Source: Massilia rhizosphaerae
Lineage (GTDB): Bacteria; Pseudomonadota; Gammaproteobacteria; Burkholderiales; Burkholderiaceae_D
Direction: 5' to 3'
NCBI RefSeq assembly: GCF_016093545.1
Contig: NZ_JADKYX010000007.1
Coordinates: 124,001 to 188,000, forward strand
Length of the DNA: 64,000 nucleotides
Below, piece after piece: positions 8,080 to 17,470 of the stretch (its first letter is position 1; every line of letters starts with the position of its first letter). The position numbers were made by a program, and so were the translations under genes. The notes below the pieces were generated by a model. It worked only from the letters and a program-made list of their open reading frames with translations. It did not search any database and was not told the origin of the DNA.

Positions 8080-9870
8080 TCACGTCCGCACGCGCGTAAA
8101 ACCGTCGTCGCTCCACGCTTCGCTGCCCACGCCGTGGTGCACGTAGAACAAGCCGTCCCGATCGTATTGTCGTTTGATCCGCGCGAGCCGCGGATAGTTG
8201 GTACCCCAGAAGGCGGTCTGCCAGTCGTCCAGGAAGTAATCGCTTTCCGAGACATAGGAACCGGCGTGCGGCGCCACCGCCAGCAGGGCGTCCATCGCCC
8301 GGCCGATCGCCTGCGCGCGGTCGCGGGCCCGCGGCATGTCGACGGCGCCGCCGGGCATGCCGGGGAAGTGCGGACCGTCGCCGCCGGCGATGATCGCCAG
8401 GGCGAAGGCGTCCAGCACGGCGGGATTGGTCGCGGTGGCGCGCACCGCGTCGAGCTCCGCCTGCGGCGCGCCGGCCAGTCCCTTGTTGAAATGCAGCGCG
8501 ACGCTCCAGTGGCGGCTCGATCGGAACAGCGCGTCGGCGAGGCCGGCCCGGCGGTGCGCGTCGAGCAGCCCGGCCGGCAGCCAGGCCGACTTGTAGCCGT
8601 GGATGAACCAGCCTTCCTGGTCCGTGTCGCCCTTCCACATCGCGTGATGCGCGGGTGCGCCGGGACGCGGATCGGACACCATGAAGCCGGGCGCGTGGTC
8701 GCGCAAGTACGCGACGTCCCAGAAGTGCCGCGCCGGCAGCGCCAGGACCTTGAACGGCTTGTCGAACGTGTACTCGGGGCGCCCGCGCAGCCAGTCGAGC
8801 AGCGGTGCCCATGCGCGGGTGACCTCCGCTTCGCCGAGGTCCTGGAACACCATCGAGACGTCGACGGTGTTGTCGCCGTTGAACACGATCTGCTCGCCCC
8901 AGTGCGGGTTGAACAGCGCCTGCGCGTAGAACTCGACGAACCTGGCGACCAGCGCACGGAACGCGGCGTCGCCGGCGGCGCGCACCTTGCAGAAGAGGCC
9001 GCCGAAGGTGGCCGGCAGCGCGTGCGTGCGCAGCGTGAGCCGGGTGACGACGCCGACGCTGCCGCCGCCGCCGCCTTTCAGCGCCCAGAACAGGTCCGCG
9101 TTCGTGCAGGCGTTGGCGATGCGAACCTGGCCGTCGGCCGTCACGACCTCCGCTTCCAGCAGGCCGGCCGCCGCCGTGCCGTAGCGCTTGGAAAAATTAC
9201 CGAAGCCGCCGCTCTGGACGAGGCCCGCCACGCCGACGCTCGTGCATCCGCCGCCCTGCACGTAGCGGCCGGCGCGCGTCGTCACGGCGTCGTAGGCGTC
9301 GATCCACATGGCGCCCGCGCCCAGGGTCACGGCCGGCTGCGGCGCGGCGCCGCAGTTGCGGGCGACGAACGCCGGTTCCACGCGCACGTCGTTCATGTGG
9401 CGGGTCCAGACGAGCAGCGAGCCGGGCGCGTCGGACGTGCCCTGGTAACTGTGCCCGCCGCCCTTGACGACGAGGCGCAGGTTGTGGGTGCGCGCGAAAT
9501 CCACGGCGGCGGCGACGTCCGCCGTCGTGCGCGCCGCCACCGCGTACGCGCTCGGCTGCGACGACCAGGCATCGATCCAGCCGCTCGTGTGCGTGAAGTT
9601 GGGCTGGTCGCCCATGTCGAAGCCGTTCTTCAGGCGCGCGAGGGCGGCCGTGCACGCGGGCGTGTCCGCGCCGGCGGCGCAGCCGGCGAAGGGCGCGTCG
9701 AGCTTGACGAGGCGGCCGTCCACGCTGCGCTTCAGGCCATCCCACGCGGCGGCGGACGGCCAGCCCGGGTCGCCCGGACGCACGCGCCGCAACAGCGGCG
9801 CCGCGGTCGCCATGTCCGTGAGCGCGAACGGCAGCGCGGCGGCCGCCTTGAGCAGGCTTCGTCGTTTCAT
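8080..9870 (-). CDS. Tat-exported FAD-linked oxidase (BBE-like)
   Basis: The 596-residue protein starts with a twin-arginine signal (MKRRSLLKAAAALPFAL), so it is probably folded and flavinylated before export. The start at 9870 has GGAG upstream. A PCMH-type FAD domain follows. GGGHSYQG at about residue 140 supplies the His, and GGGCTSVGVAG at about 205 the Cys, of a bicovalent FAD link as in glucooligosaccharide oxidase and berberine-bridge enzymes. The C terminus (YDRDGLFYVHHGVGSE) matches the BBE domain. Members oxidise sugars or alkaloid-like compounds with O2. The substrate cannot be told from sequence; a carbohydrate is possible given the glucan genes downstream. Confidence 0.88.
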   Translation of the reverse strand: MKRRSLLKAAAALPFALTDMATAAPLLRRVRPGDPGWPSAAAWDGLKRSVDGRLVKLDAPFAGCAAGADTPACTAALARLKNGFDMGDQPNFTHTSGWIDAWSSQPSAYAVAARTTADVAAAVDFARTHNLRLVVKGGGHSYQGTSDAPGSLLVWTRHMNDVRVEPAFVARNCGAAPQPAVTLGAGAMWIDAYDAVTTRAGRYVQGGGCTSVGVAGLVQSGGFGNFSKRYGTAAAGLLEAEVVTADGQVRIANACTNADLFWALKGGGGGSVGVVTRLTLRTHALPATFGGLFCKVRAAGDAAFRALVARFVEFYAQALFNPHWGEQIVFNGDNTVDVSMVFQDLGEAEVTRAWAPLLDWLRGRPEYTFDKPFKVLALPARHFWDVAYLRDHAPGFMVSDPRPGAPAHHAMWKGDTDQEGWFIHGYKSAWLPAGLLDAHRRAGLADALFRSSRHWSVALHFNKGLAGAPQAELDAVRATATNPAVLDAFALAIIAGGDGPHFPGMPGGAVDMPRARDRAQAIGRAMDALLAVAPHAGSYVSESDYFLDDWQTAFWGTNYPRLARIKRQYDRDGLFYVHHGVGSEAWSDDGFTRVRT

Positions 9871-10037
9871 CGTGTCTCCTGGCTGGGTCATTGCGTGCCA
9901 GGCTACGCCGGCCGGGCGGCCCGGGCCAGCGGAATGTGGCGAGCCGGGGGATGGGCGGGGCGAACCGGATGCGGGCACGAAGCGTCCGCCGCGGGCCGTG
10001 TCGCGGGTGTATATTCGGCAGCCGAGGAGGACGGAAA

Positions 10038-10391
10038 ATGAACCGCATATCCATCATCGGCGCAATGCTGGCGGGCTGTCTCCTGGCGGCGTGCAACCGC
10101 GCAAGCGACGGCATGGGCCCCGCCCAGCAGGCCGGCAAGGCCATCGACGACGCGGGCGCGCGCGCGCAGGCGAAGGTCGACGCGGCCGGCACCCGGGTGC
10201 AGGAAAAGCTCGACCGCGTGAACGGCAAGATCGAGCAGATCAACGACAAGGTGACCGACAAGGTGCAGGCGCAGGTCGACAAGGCCGACGCCGCCGTGCG
10301 CGAGGCGCGCGAGGGTGCCAGGCAAGCGACCGAGCAGGCCGGCAAGAAGGTGGAAAAGGCCGGCGAGAAGATGCAGCGCGCGGCGCAGTAA
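10038..10391 (+). CDS. Small coiled-coil lipoprotein
   Basis: The 117-residue protein has a lipoprotein signal with lipobox LAAC (Cys19). The start at 10038 has GAGGACGG upstream. The mature part is almost wholly charged helix with a repeating Lys/Ala/Asp/Glu pattern (KVDAAGTRVQEKLDRV, KVTDKVQAQVDKADAAV), like apolipoprotein or LEA-type repeats and small cell-envelope lipoproteins. It is divergent from the flavin oxidase and convergent with the GGDEF gene. A structural or stress role is possible but nothing shows it. Confidence 0.7.
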   Translation: MNRISIIGAMLAGCLLAACNRASDGMGPAQQAGKAIDDAGARAQAKVDAAGTRVQEKLDRVNGKIEQINDKVTDKVQAQVDKADAAVREAREGARQATEQAGKKVEKAGEKMQRAAQ

Positions 10392-10400
10392 CGCGCGGCG

Positions 10401-12491
10401 TTACGACGCCATGCGCAGCGCCGGCATGTGCGCGGTCACGATCGAGAGATCGACGAGGCCCGCGCGCCACGCCTGTTCGATGTCGTGCTCGACCTCGTCC
10501 ATCGCGGCCGGATCCAGGCCGGCCAGGCCGCGCACGCCGTACGCGCGGTTGCGGCCATGGCCCTTGGCCAGGTACAGCGCCATGTCGACGATGTTGATCG
10601 CGCGCTCCCACGAGATGTCGCTCGCGCCGGGCGCCAGCGGGAACGGCGCGAAGCCGATCGACACGTTCACCGACAGCCGGGTGCCCTGGTAGTCGATCGC
10701 GCGTTCCGGGATGCCCGCCAGCAGACGGCGCGCCACCTCGTCCAGGCTGTTCCTCGGCACGGCCGGCAGGAAGGCGAGGAATTCCTCGCCGCCCCAGCGC
10801 ACGATCATGTCGGTCTCGCGCAGGATGTCGCGCAGCGCTTCCGCGATCTCGCGCAGCACCGCGTCGCCGGCGCCGTGGCCGTAGGTGTCGTTGATGTGCT
10901 TGAAGTGGTCGACGTCGAGCAGGAACATGGCGCTGACCATTTCCTCGCCGCTGCGGTTGCCCTGACTGTCGGCGCCGCGGCGTTCGATCTCCTGGTGCGC
11001 GCGCATGAATTCCTGGAAGTGGCGGCGGTTGTACAGCGCCGTCAGCGGATCGCGCGCGCTTTGCAGCTTGAGTTCCTGGTTCTTTTCCTCGAGCTGGGCG
11101 TTGGCGTGGCGCACCTTGCGGTACAGGATGCCGACGATGACCGACGCGAGCGCGAACACGAGCGCCAGCAGCCACCAGATGCGTTGCTGCAGGCGCCGGT
11201 TGTCGAGTTCCGTCGACTTGACCTGGTTTTCCTGGCGCAGCATCTCGATCTGGCGCTGGCGCTTGTCGGCCTCGTATTTTTCCTGCAGCTCCATCATCGC
11301 CTTCTGGCGGCGCGTCTCGAACAACTCGTTCGACAGCGCGCGCTCGCGGTGATACGCGGCCAGCGCGCCGGCCAGGTCGCCGGCGCGTTCCAGCGCGTCG
11401 CCATATTCGACGAGCACGCCCTGCTGGTCCGGCTTGTTGCCGGAGCGCTGGTACCAGTCCATGCCCAGCTCGATGGCCTTCTTGCCCTCGGCCAGATGGC
11501 CCATGCCGAGATAGGCCTGTCCCACGTTGACGCGGGCCGTGGCCGCGAGGGCGTCGTCATGCAGCTTTTCCGCCTGGTCCAGCGCCTGCTGGGCATAGGT
11601 GAGGGCGCGGCGCCACTCCTGCTCCTTGAGGTAGGCGTCGGCCAGGTTGACGAGGGTGTTGGCGACCATCGCATCCGCATCGATGCCGCGCTCCAGCGCG
11701 AGCGCGGACAGCAGCGCCTTGGTGCCGCGCGCCACGTCGCCGTTGTTCACCGCGAGGATGTATTCGGTGGTCTTGAAGATCGCCAGGCGGCCCGGCGAAT
11801 TGATCTGCTCCGCGAGCCGCTCCGCTTCGCCGATCGCGTCGAAGCCCTTGTCGAATTCGCGCATCTCGCCGTACAGGTAGGCCAGCGCATTGAGCGAGAT
11901 GGCGATCTGCAGAGGGGCGCCGCTCTGGCGCGCGAGCGTCACGGCGCTTTGCAGCTTGTTCAGCGCGACGGGAAAGTTGCCTTCCTCGGCGAACGATTCG
12001 CCCGACGAGATCAGCACGAGGATGCGCAGGTTGATGTCGGCACTGCCCGCGGCGAGGCGCTCGGCTTCCCAGACCAGTTGGTGCGCCTGTCCGGATTCGT
12101 TCAGGCCGAACACGGCATAGGCCTTGGACAGCAGGGTGCGCGCGACGATGTCGTTGTCCTGCGCCTGGCGGCCCAGTTGCAGGGCCCGTTCGCACAGCTG
12201 GACGGCTTCCACGTGCTTGCCGAGGCGGTGGCTCAGGTCGCAGGAGAGGGTCAGGAAACGGGCGTGTTCGGCGGGCGTGCGGCGCGCCTCGGCTTGCAGG
12301 CCGGCCAGCAGCGGCACGGCGCGCTGGGGCGTGACGCGGATGGTTTCGGCGATCTCGGCATAGCGGTCGCGTACGGGCGTGGCAGGGCCGGCGGCGTCAG
12401 CGGCCAGCGCTCCGCCTGCGACGAGCAATAGCAGAGCCGGCAGCGCACGGCTGCGTCGGTGCTGCAACGCGCGGAATAGGCCTGCCAACAT
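10401..12491 (-). CDS. Membrane diguanylate cyclase with periplasmic TPR sensor
   Basis: The 696-residue protein has an N-terminal signal or anchor helix (ALPALLLLVAGGALA) and a long TPR-type helical sensor to about residue 420. A coiled coil and one membrane helix (WWLLALVFALASVIVGILY) follow, then a C-terminal GGDEF domain. The active loop GGEEF lies at about residue 567. RETD five residues before it is a canonical RxxD inhibitory site, so it should make cyclic di-GMP with product feedback. There is no EAL domain. GGGGAG precedes the start. The layout (periplasmic TPR, helix, GGDEF) is common in Oxalobacteraceae. The signal sensed is unknown. Confidence 0.9.
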   Translation of the reverse strand: MLAGLFRALQHRRSRALPALLLLVAGGALAADAAGPATPVRDRYAEIAETIRVTPQRAVPLLAGLQAEARRTPAEHARFLTLSCDLSHRLGKHVEAVQLCERALQLGRQAQDNDIVARTLLSKAYAVFGLNESGQAHQLVWEAERLAAGSADINLRILVLISSGESFAEEGNFPVALNKLQSAVTLARQSGAPLQIAISLNALAYLYGEMREFDKGFDAIGEAERLAEQINSPGRLAIFKTTEYILAVNNGDVARGTKALLSALALERGIDADAMVANTLVNLADAYLKEQEWRRALTYAQQALDQAEKLHDDALAATARVNVGQAYLGMGHLAEGKKAIELGMDWYQRSGNKPDQQGVLVEYGDALERAGDLAGALAAYHRERALSNELFETRRQKAMMELQEKYEADKRQRQIEMLRQENQVKSTELDNRRLQQRIWWLLALVFALASVIVGILYRKVRHANAQLEEKNQELKLQSARDPLTALYNRRHFQEFMRAHQEIERRGADSQGNRSGEEMVSAMFLLDVDHFKHINDTYGHGAGDAVLREIAEALRDILRETDMIVRWGGEEFLAFLPAVPRNSLDEVARRLLAGIPERAIDYQGTRLSVNVSIGFAPFPLAPGASDISWERAINIVDMALYLAKGHGRNRAYGVRGLAGLDPAAMDEVEHDIEQAWRAGLVDLSIVTAHMPALRMAS

Positions 12492-12707
12492 AGCTCCCCG
12501 AGGAAGTGGTGTCCCTCAATTTGGGACATCTGCATACGCGATTATAGGCTCTTGCAATTGAGAAAGATCAGATTTTAGAGCGATTATGCGGAAAAGACAC
12601 AGTTTCGTATCGAAAAAACTGCGTCACCACGTCAATAACATCTCGGTAACAAAGTTGGTTTGGCGCTAACTTTGTGGGAAGGTCAAGTTCCCGGCCATAC
12701 GGCCGCG

Positions 12708-14510
12708 TCAGACGCTCAGTTGCTGCAGTAAATAGAGTCGCTGGTACAGGCCGCCTTCGATGCGCATCAGCTCGTCGTGGCTGCCCGATTCGCTGATGCG
12801 GCCATGGTTCAGCACGACGATGCGGTCGGCGTCGCGGATCGTCGACAGGCGGTGCGCGATGGCGACGATCGTGACCTGGCCGCGCAGCTCGTCCAGGGCC
12901 TGCTGCACGATTTGCTCCGTCTGGCTGTCGATGCGCGACGTGGCTTCGTCCAACAGCAGGATGCGCGGGCGGCCGGCGAGGGCGCGCGCGATCGCGATCA
13001 GCTGCTTCTGGCCGGACGACAGGCGCGAGCCGCCTTCGCCCAGCGGCGTGTCGTAGCCCTGTTCGAGCCGCGCGATGAAGTCGTGCGCGTGCGCGGCGCG
13101 GGCGGCCGCCTCGATGGCCTCGTGCGGCAGGCCGCGCCCCATGTCGATGTTCTCGCGCGCCGACGCCGCGAGCAGGAATGGATCCTGCGGCACGAGGCCG
13201 ACTTCCGCGCGGAAGCGCTCGTTGCCGATGGCCGCCAGCGGTTCGCCGAACAGCGTGATGGTGCCGTGCTCGAACACGTAGTAGCGCAGCAGCAGCGACA
13301 GCAAGGTCGACTTGCCGCTGCCCGTGTGGCCGACGATGCCGAAGAAGGCGCCCTGCGGGATGTCGAGCGACAGGTCGTGCAGCACCGTCTGGCCGGGGGC
13401 GTAGCCGAACGAGAGGTCGCGCACGCGCACGGCGGGGACGTCGTGCGCGACCGGCCGGCGTTCGGATGTGACGCGCCCGGCCAGGTGTTCCGCGGCGCCC
13501 GCTTCGTCGAGCAGCGCGGCCACGCGCGCCGTCGCGACGACGGCCTGCTGCAGGCCCGAAAACTGCATCGTGATCTGGATGAGCGGTTCGACGACGCGCG
13601 CGATGTAGCTGATGAACGCGTACAGCACCCCGACTTCGACGCCGTTCATGCTGCGCTGCCCGAAGCTGAAGATGACGATCGCCAGCAGGACCACGTTGAG
13701 GAAGTCGAGCGCGGGCCGCAGCAGGAAGGCGTTGGCGCGCAGCTCGGCCACGCGGGCCGTGTAGTGCTGGTCGTTCGTGTGGGCGAAGCGCTGGCCGAAG
13801 CGGTGCTGCGCATTGTTCGCCTGCAGCACGCTCATGCCGCCGATGGATTCCGCCATCTGCCCGTTGATGTCGCTGCGCAGCGCCCGCGCCCTGGTGACCG
13901 CGGGGGCGGACAGCCGCTGGTACAGCCACACGATGCCCAGCACCGCGGGCACGAGCGCCAGCACGATCACCATCAGGTGCCAGTCCAGCCAGGCCATCGC
14001 GATCGACGTGCCGACGAGGACGATGCTCGAATCGAGGATCACGAACAGCACCTGGATGTACAGGGTCTTCACGGCCTCGGTGTCGTTGGTGACGCGGCTC
14101 ACGAGCTGGCCCGTGATCGCGCGGTCGAAGAAGGCCATCGGCAGCCGCAACACATGGCCGTAGACCCATTCGCGCAGGCGCTGCACGGCGCGCATCGCGA
14201 GGCCGGACAGCCGCACCAGCTGCAGAAAGCGCAGCCACGACGCGGCCCATCCCGTGAGCAGCACGCCGGCCAGCAGCCACGCCATGCGCGCCCAGTCGAG
14301 GCGGTGCGGCAGCAGGTGCTCGTCGATCAGCTTCTTGCCGAGTAGGGGACCGAGCACTTCCAGGCCGGCGGCGAGGATCAGCCACAACGTGGCCCACACG
14401 AGGTGGCCGCGGTCCGGATGCGCGGCGCGGCGCAGCAGGCCCGCGGCCTGGCGCGCCTGGGCGGCGGTCACGCTTTTGGTGACCTTGTTGGCGGTGGAAT
14501 CAGATGGCAT
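12708..14510 (-). CDS. mdlB: ABC exporter half-transporter, MdlB-type
   Basis: The 600-residue protein has an exporter-type membrane domain of six helices (about 30-340) fused to a nucleotide-binding domain. Walker A is GHTGSGKST at about residue 392, the signature is LSSGQ, and Walker B with catalytic Glu is ILLLDEAT at about 518. It overlaps the 3' end of the mdlA-like gene by 11 bases, so the pair is co-translated and should form a heterodimer. The consensus catalytic Glu here complements the degenerate site in the partner. MdlAB/SmdAB proteins are linked to multidrug export, but the substrate here is not known. Confidence 0.85.
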   Translation of the reverse strand: MPSDSTANKVTKSVTAAQARQAAGLLRRAAHPDRGHLVWATLWLILAAGLEVLGPLLGKKLIDEHLLPHRLDWARMAWLLAGVLLTGWAASWLRFLQLVRLSGLAMRAVQRLREWVYGHVLRLPMAFFDRAITGQLVSRVTNDTEAVKTLYIQVLFVILDSSIVLVGTSIAMAWLDWHLMVIVLALVPAVLGIVWLYQRLSAPAVTRARALRSDINGQMAESIGGMSVLQANNAQHRFGQRFAHTNDQHYTARVAELRANAFLLRPALDFLNVVLLAIVIFSFGQRSMNGVEVGVLYAFISYIARVVEPLIQITMQFSGLQQAVVATARVAALLDEAGAAEHLAGRVTSERRPVAHDVPAVRVRDLSFGYAPGQTVLHDLSLDIPQGAFFGIVGHTGSGKSTLLSLLLRYYVFEHGTITLFGEPLAAIGNERFRAEVGLVPQDPFLLAASARENIDMGRGLPHEAIEAAARAAHAHDFIARLEQGYDTPLGEGGSRLSSGQKQLIAIARALAGRPRILLLDEATSRIDSQTEQIVQQALDELRGQVTIVAIAHRLSTIRDADRIVVLNHGRISESGSHDELMRIEGGLYQRLYLLQQLSV

Positions 14511-16251
14511 CGAGGCTGGCCTCCAGTTGCTGGTAGCGCCACTGGCTGGCGTACCAGCCGTCCAGGGCGAGCAGTTCGTCGTGCGTGCCGCGTTCGACGA
14601 CGCGGCCGTCGCGCAGCACGACGATCAGGTCGGCCTTCACGACGGCCGACAGGCGATGGCTCGCGATGATCGCGGACAGTTCCGGGCGTTTGCGGCGCAC
14701 GTCGTCGAGGTGGTCGAGGATGTTCGTTTCCGTGCCCGTGTCGACGGCGGACAGGGCGTCGTCGAGCAGCAGCAGGGTGCTGCGCCCCAGCAGCGCGCGC
14801 GCGATGGCCACGCGCTGGCGCTGCCCGCCCGACAAGGTGATGCCTTTTTCGCCGACGGGCGTGTCGTAGCCGTCCGGGAAGCGCAGGATGTCGTCGTGGA
14901 TCGCGGCCATCTTGGCCGCCTGCTCGATCTCGGCGCGCGACGCGCCCGGGTTGGCGAGGGCGATGTTTTCCGCGATCGACGCGGAGAACAGGAACGATTC
15001 CTGCGGCACCCAGCTGATGTGCGCGCGCAGCGTCGCGAGCGTGTACTCGTCCAGCGCATGGCCGCCCCACGCGACCTTGCCGTGCTGCGGCGTGGCCTGG
15101 CGCAGCAGCACGCGCAGCAGCGTGGACTTGCCCGCGCCGGTGGCGCCGACGAGGCCCAGCGTCTTGCCGGGTTCCAGGCGCAGCGAGACGTCGTCCAGCG
15201 CGGCGCGCGCGTCGCCGGCGTAGGCGAAGCGGATGTGTTCCAGCACGAGCGGACCCCGCTCCAGCCGTTCCAGCGTGCCGTGGTCGTCGACGGTGAGCGG
15301 CGCGTCCAGCAGCGGCTGCAGGCGCGCGAGGGCGGCGCGGCCGCGTTCGATCAGCGACAGCACCCAGCCCGCGGCGAACATCGGCCAGATCAGCTGTCCC
15401 AGGTACATCGTGAAGCTCGTGAGGCTGCCGATGGTGATCTGGCCCTGCCACACGAGATAGCCGCCGAGGCCCAGCGTGAGGCCGGTTGCGGCGGTAAGCG
15501 TGAGGCCGACGGCCGGTTCGTACGCGGCTTCCCACTTCTGCGCCGCGAGGCTCGCCTCGGCCGCGTGCGCGGCCAGTTGCGCGAACTGGTCGGCGCTGCG
15601 TTGTTCCAGGCCGAGGGCGCGCAAGGTGCGCACGCCGGACAGGGTTTCCTGCACGTGGTCGTTGAGGGCCGAGAACCGCTTCAGCGAATCCGTGGACGCC
15701 GCGTGGATGTGGCTCGAGATGCGCTTGAACGCCAGCGCCATCAAGGGAAACGGCAGCAGGGCGATCAGGGTCAGGCGCCAGTCCACGCCGAGGAACATGA
15801 TGCCCAGGACCATGACGAGGGTGAGCGTGCCGTCGAAGCCGGCCAGCATCGCTTCGCCGGCGGCCTGCTCGATGGCGTCGATGTCGTTCGTGCCGAGCGC
15901 CATCAGGTCGCCCGTGCGCTGGCGCTGGAAGAAGGCCGGCCCTTGCGCCGACAGGCGGTCGTACAGCTTCGTGCGCAATTCGACGCCGAGGCGGTACGAC
16001 GCGGAATACAGGCGCAGGCGCCACGCCACGCGCAGCAGGTAGATCGCGAGGCCGAGGCCGAGCAGCTGGCCGATCTGGACGAGGAGGTCGTGCCCGCCGA
16101 GGCGGTGCGCGGCGAGGCCGTCGATCATCGCGCCCACCTTGCGCGGCACGAGCACCGTGCACAGGGCCACGCCGAACAGCATCACCGCCGACGACGCATA
16201 GGAACGCCAGTGGCGGCGCACGAAGCCGCCGATCAGCCTTGCCAAACCCAT
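14500..16251 (-). CDS. mdlA: ABC exporter half-transporter, MdlA-type
   Basis: The 583-residue protein starts at 16251 with AAGGA upstream, giving a typical short cytoplasmic N terminus. It has six membrane helices, then Walker A GATGAGKST (about residue 363), signature LSGGQRQRVAIARALL and Walker B LLLLDDALSAVD (about 498). The residue after the Walker B Asp is Asp, not Glu, so this subunit carries the degenerate hydrolysis site known in heterodimeric exporters. GSLTSFTMYLGQLIWP is typical of MdlA. It is the first gene of a two-gene operon with mdlB. The substrate is unknown. Confidence 0.85.
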   Translation of the reverse strand: MGLARLIGGFVRRHWRSYASSAVMLFGVALCTVLVPRKVGAMIDGLAAHRLGGHDLLVQIGQLLGLGLAIYLLRVAWRLRLYSASYRLGVELRTKLYDRLSAQGPAFFQRQRTGDLMALGTNDIDAIEQAAGEAMLAGFDGTLTLVMVLGIMFLGVDWRLTLIALLPFPLMALAFKRISSHIHAASTDSLKRFSALNDHVQETLSGVRTLRALGLEQRSADQFAQLAAHAAEASLAAQKWEAAYEPAVGLTLTAATGLTLGLGGYLVWQGQITIGSLTSFTMYLGQLIWPMFAAGWVLSLIERGRAALARLQPLLDAPLTVDDHGTLERLERGPLVLEHIRFAYAGDARAALDDVSLRLEPGKTLGLVGATGAGKSTLLRVLLRQATPQHGKVAWGGHALDEYTLATLRAHISWVPQESFLFSASIAENIALANPGASRAEIEQAAKMAAIHDDILRFPDGYDTPVGEKGITLSGGQRQRVAIARALLGRSTLLLLDDALSAVDTGTETNILDHLDDVRRKRPELSAIIASHRLSAVVKADLIVVLRDGRVVERGTHDELLALDGWYASQWRYQQLEASLDAI

Positions 16252-16285
16252 TGAAGATCCTTGTTGTGGTGCCCGCAAAAGAAAA

Positions 16286-16303
16286 AGCGGGCCGAAGCCC
16301 GCT
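16286..16303 (-). terminator. Rho-independent terminator for the phasin gene
   Basis: A perfect 7-bp stem (AGCGGGC) with a 4-base loop is followed, reading the minus strand, by TTTTTCTTTT. It lies between the phasin stop and mdlA, both minus strand, so it would separate the two transcripts. Confidence 0.75.
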
Positions 16304-16348
16304 ACTGTACTATTTTTGCCGATTTCTTGCGTACGCGCGACGCATGTA

Positions 16349-16377
16349 TTGGTGGGCACGGGGTGCCCACCCTACGT
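16349..16377. repeat. Dispersed palindromic repeat, copy 1
   Basis: GGTGGGCAC and GTGCCCACC flank a two-base centre, followed by CTACG. The same core (GTAGGGTGGGCAC ... GTGCCCACC) recurs at 40996-41021 and in variant form at 40958-40983, 57841-57868 and near 29261. It is an intergenic REP-like element. Confidence 0.6.
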
Positions 16378-16410
16378 ACTATTGTCGCCTTGCGTCGCGT
16401 GCACGGATCG

Positions 16411-17259
16411 TTATTTCTTGCGCGGCGTGCGTGGCGTCTTGCCGCCGTGCTTCACGACGCGCAGCGGCGCCGTGTTTTCGCTGGGCGTGACGATCGGCAG
16501 GTCGACCTGCGGACCGGCTTCCAGCGGCACCGTGGATGCGATCGGGTGCTCGGCGGCGGCCGGCTTCGGCGCGGCCTCGTTCAGGGCCTTGGCCAAGGGC
16601 TTGGCCTTGGCGCGCGGCGCCTCGTCGGCGATGGCCGTCTCGACCGGATCGGGCGCCGGGACCGGCGGTTCGGCGGCGACCGCTTCGGTCACGGTCGTCG
16701 CCGGGGCTTCGGCCTGTTTGGCCTCCTTGACCTGCTCGGCCGCGGTGTCCGTGGCGCGGGCCACCGCCTGCTTGCCGGCGTCCAGCGCGGCTTCGGCCAG
16801 CGCGGCGCCCGTGTCGACGGCGGCCTGGGCGATCTCGCTGTTCACCGTGGTGGCGTCGGCCGTCGCGATGGCCGCCTGTTCCATCAGTTGCGGCACGGAG
16901 GTCGGGATGTTCGCCGTCGCGGCGGGCACCAGTTGCAGGGGCGCGGGCTGCGTGCTCCAGGTGCGTTCGTGGGTGCCGGCGGCAATGCCCAGCAACTCGC
17001 GGCCGTAGGAAAAGAATTGTTGCCACTGGCCCTGGGCCGTCGAGCTGATCGCCAACAGGTCGCGTGGATTACTTGCTTCGAGCATTTGCTTGAATGTACC
17101 GGCGGCCTGTTCGACCGATGCGCGCGAGGTTTTCAAGTTGAGTGCAATCAGCTGTTCGGCACCGTCGAGTGCGCGCTTGCTCAAGGCCCGGAACACGTCG
17201 AGCTGAGCTTCCCATTGGGACTTGCGGACGGCGGACAACTGTTCGGTAAGTGAAGTCAT
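16411..17259 (-). CDS. phaP: Phasin family protein
   Basis: The 282-residue protein has a phasin_2-type N-terminal domain (about 1-120; FRALSKRALDGAEQLIALNLKTSR, then FKQMLEASNPRDLLAI and FFSYGRELLGIAAG), which coats polyhydroxyalkanoate granules in the cytoplasm. A long Ala/Pro/Glu-rich tail ends in a basic GGKTPRTPRKK, which could bind DNA or acidic partners. It is longer than usual phasins (about 180-190). AAGGA precedes the start and a terminator follows. It is monocistronic. Confidence 0.85.
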   Translation of the reverse strand: MTSLTEQLSAVRKSQWEAQLDVFRALSKRALDGAEQLIALNLKTSRASVEQAAGTFKQMLEASNPRDLLAISSTAQGQWQQFFSYGRELLGIAAGTHERTWSTQPAPLQLVPAATANIPTSVPQLMEQAAIATADATTVNSEIAQAAVDTGAALAEAALDAGKQAVARATDTAAEQVKEAKQAEAPATTVTEAVAAEPPVPAPDPVETAIADEAPRAKAKPLAKALNEAAPKPAAAEHPIASTVPLEAGPQVDLPIVTPSENTAPLRVVKHGGKTPRTPRKK

Positions 17260-17470
17260 CTGGGTTCCTTGTCTTTCAGGTTATAACCGTATGGTTTATG
17301 ACGCACTGCAATAAGATGAGTGTAAAGGTCTTTATGCGGGTTGAAAAGCGAATTCTATGTAGTTTTTATACGGAAATCTTGCAATGCAGCATAGGGGTTT
17401 GATTTAGATCATTGACAAGATGTACATCGTGGTACTCTGATATGACCGTAACCCATCTGGAGACAGCAGC

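Noticed and set aside
17340..17365. TGTAGT half-site before the codA-like gene
   Set aside because: The second half (TATACG) does not match ACTACA. One 6-base half-site is expected by chance.
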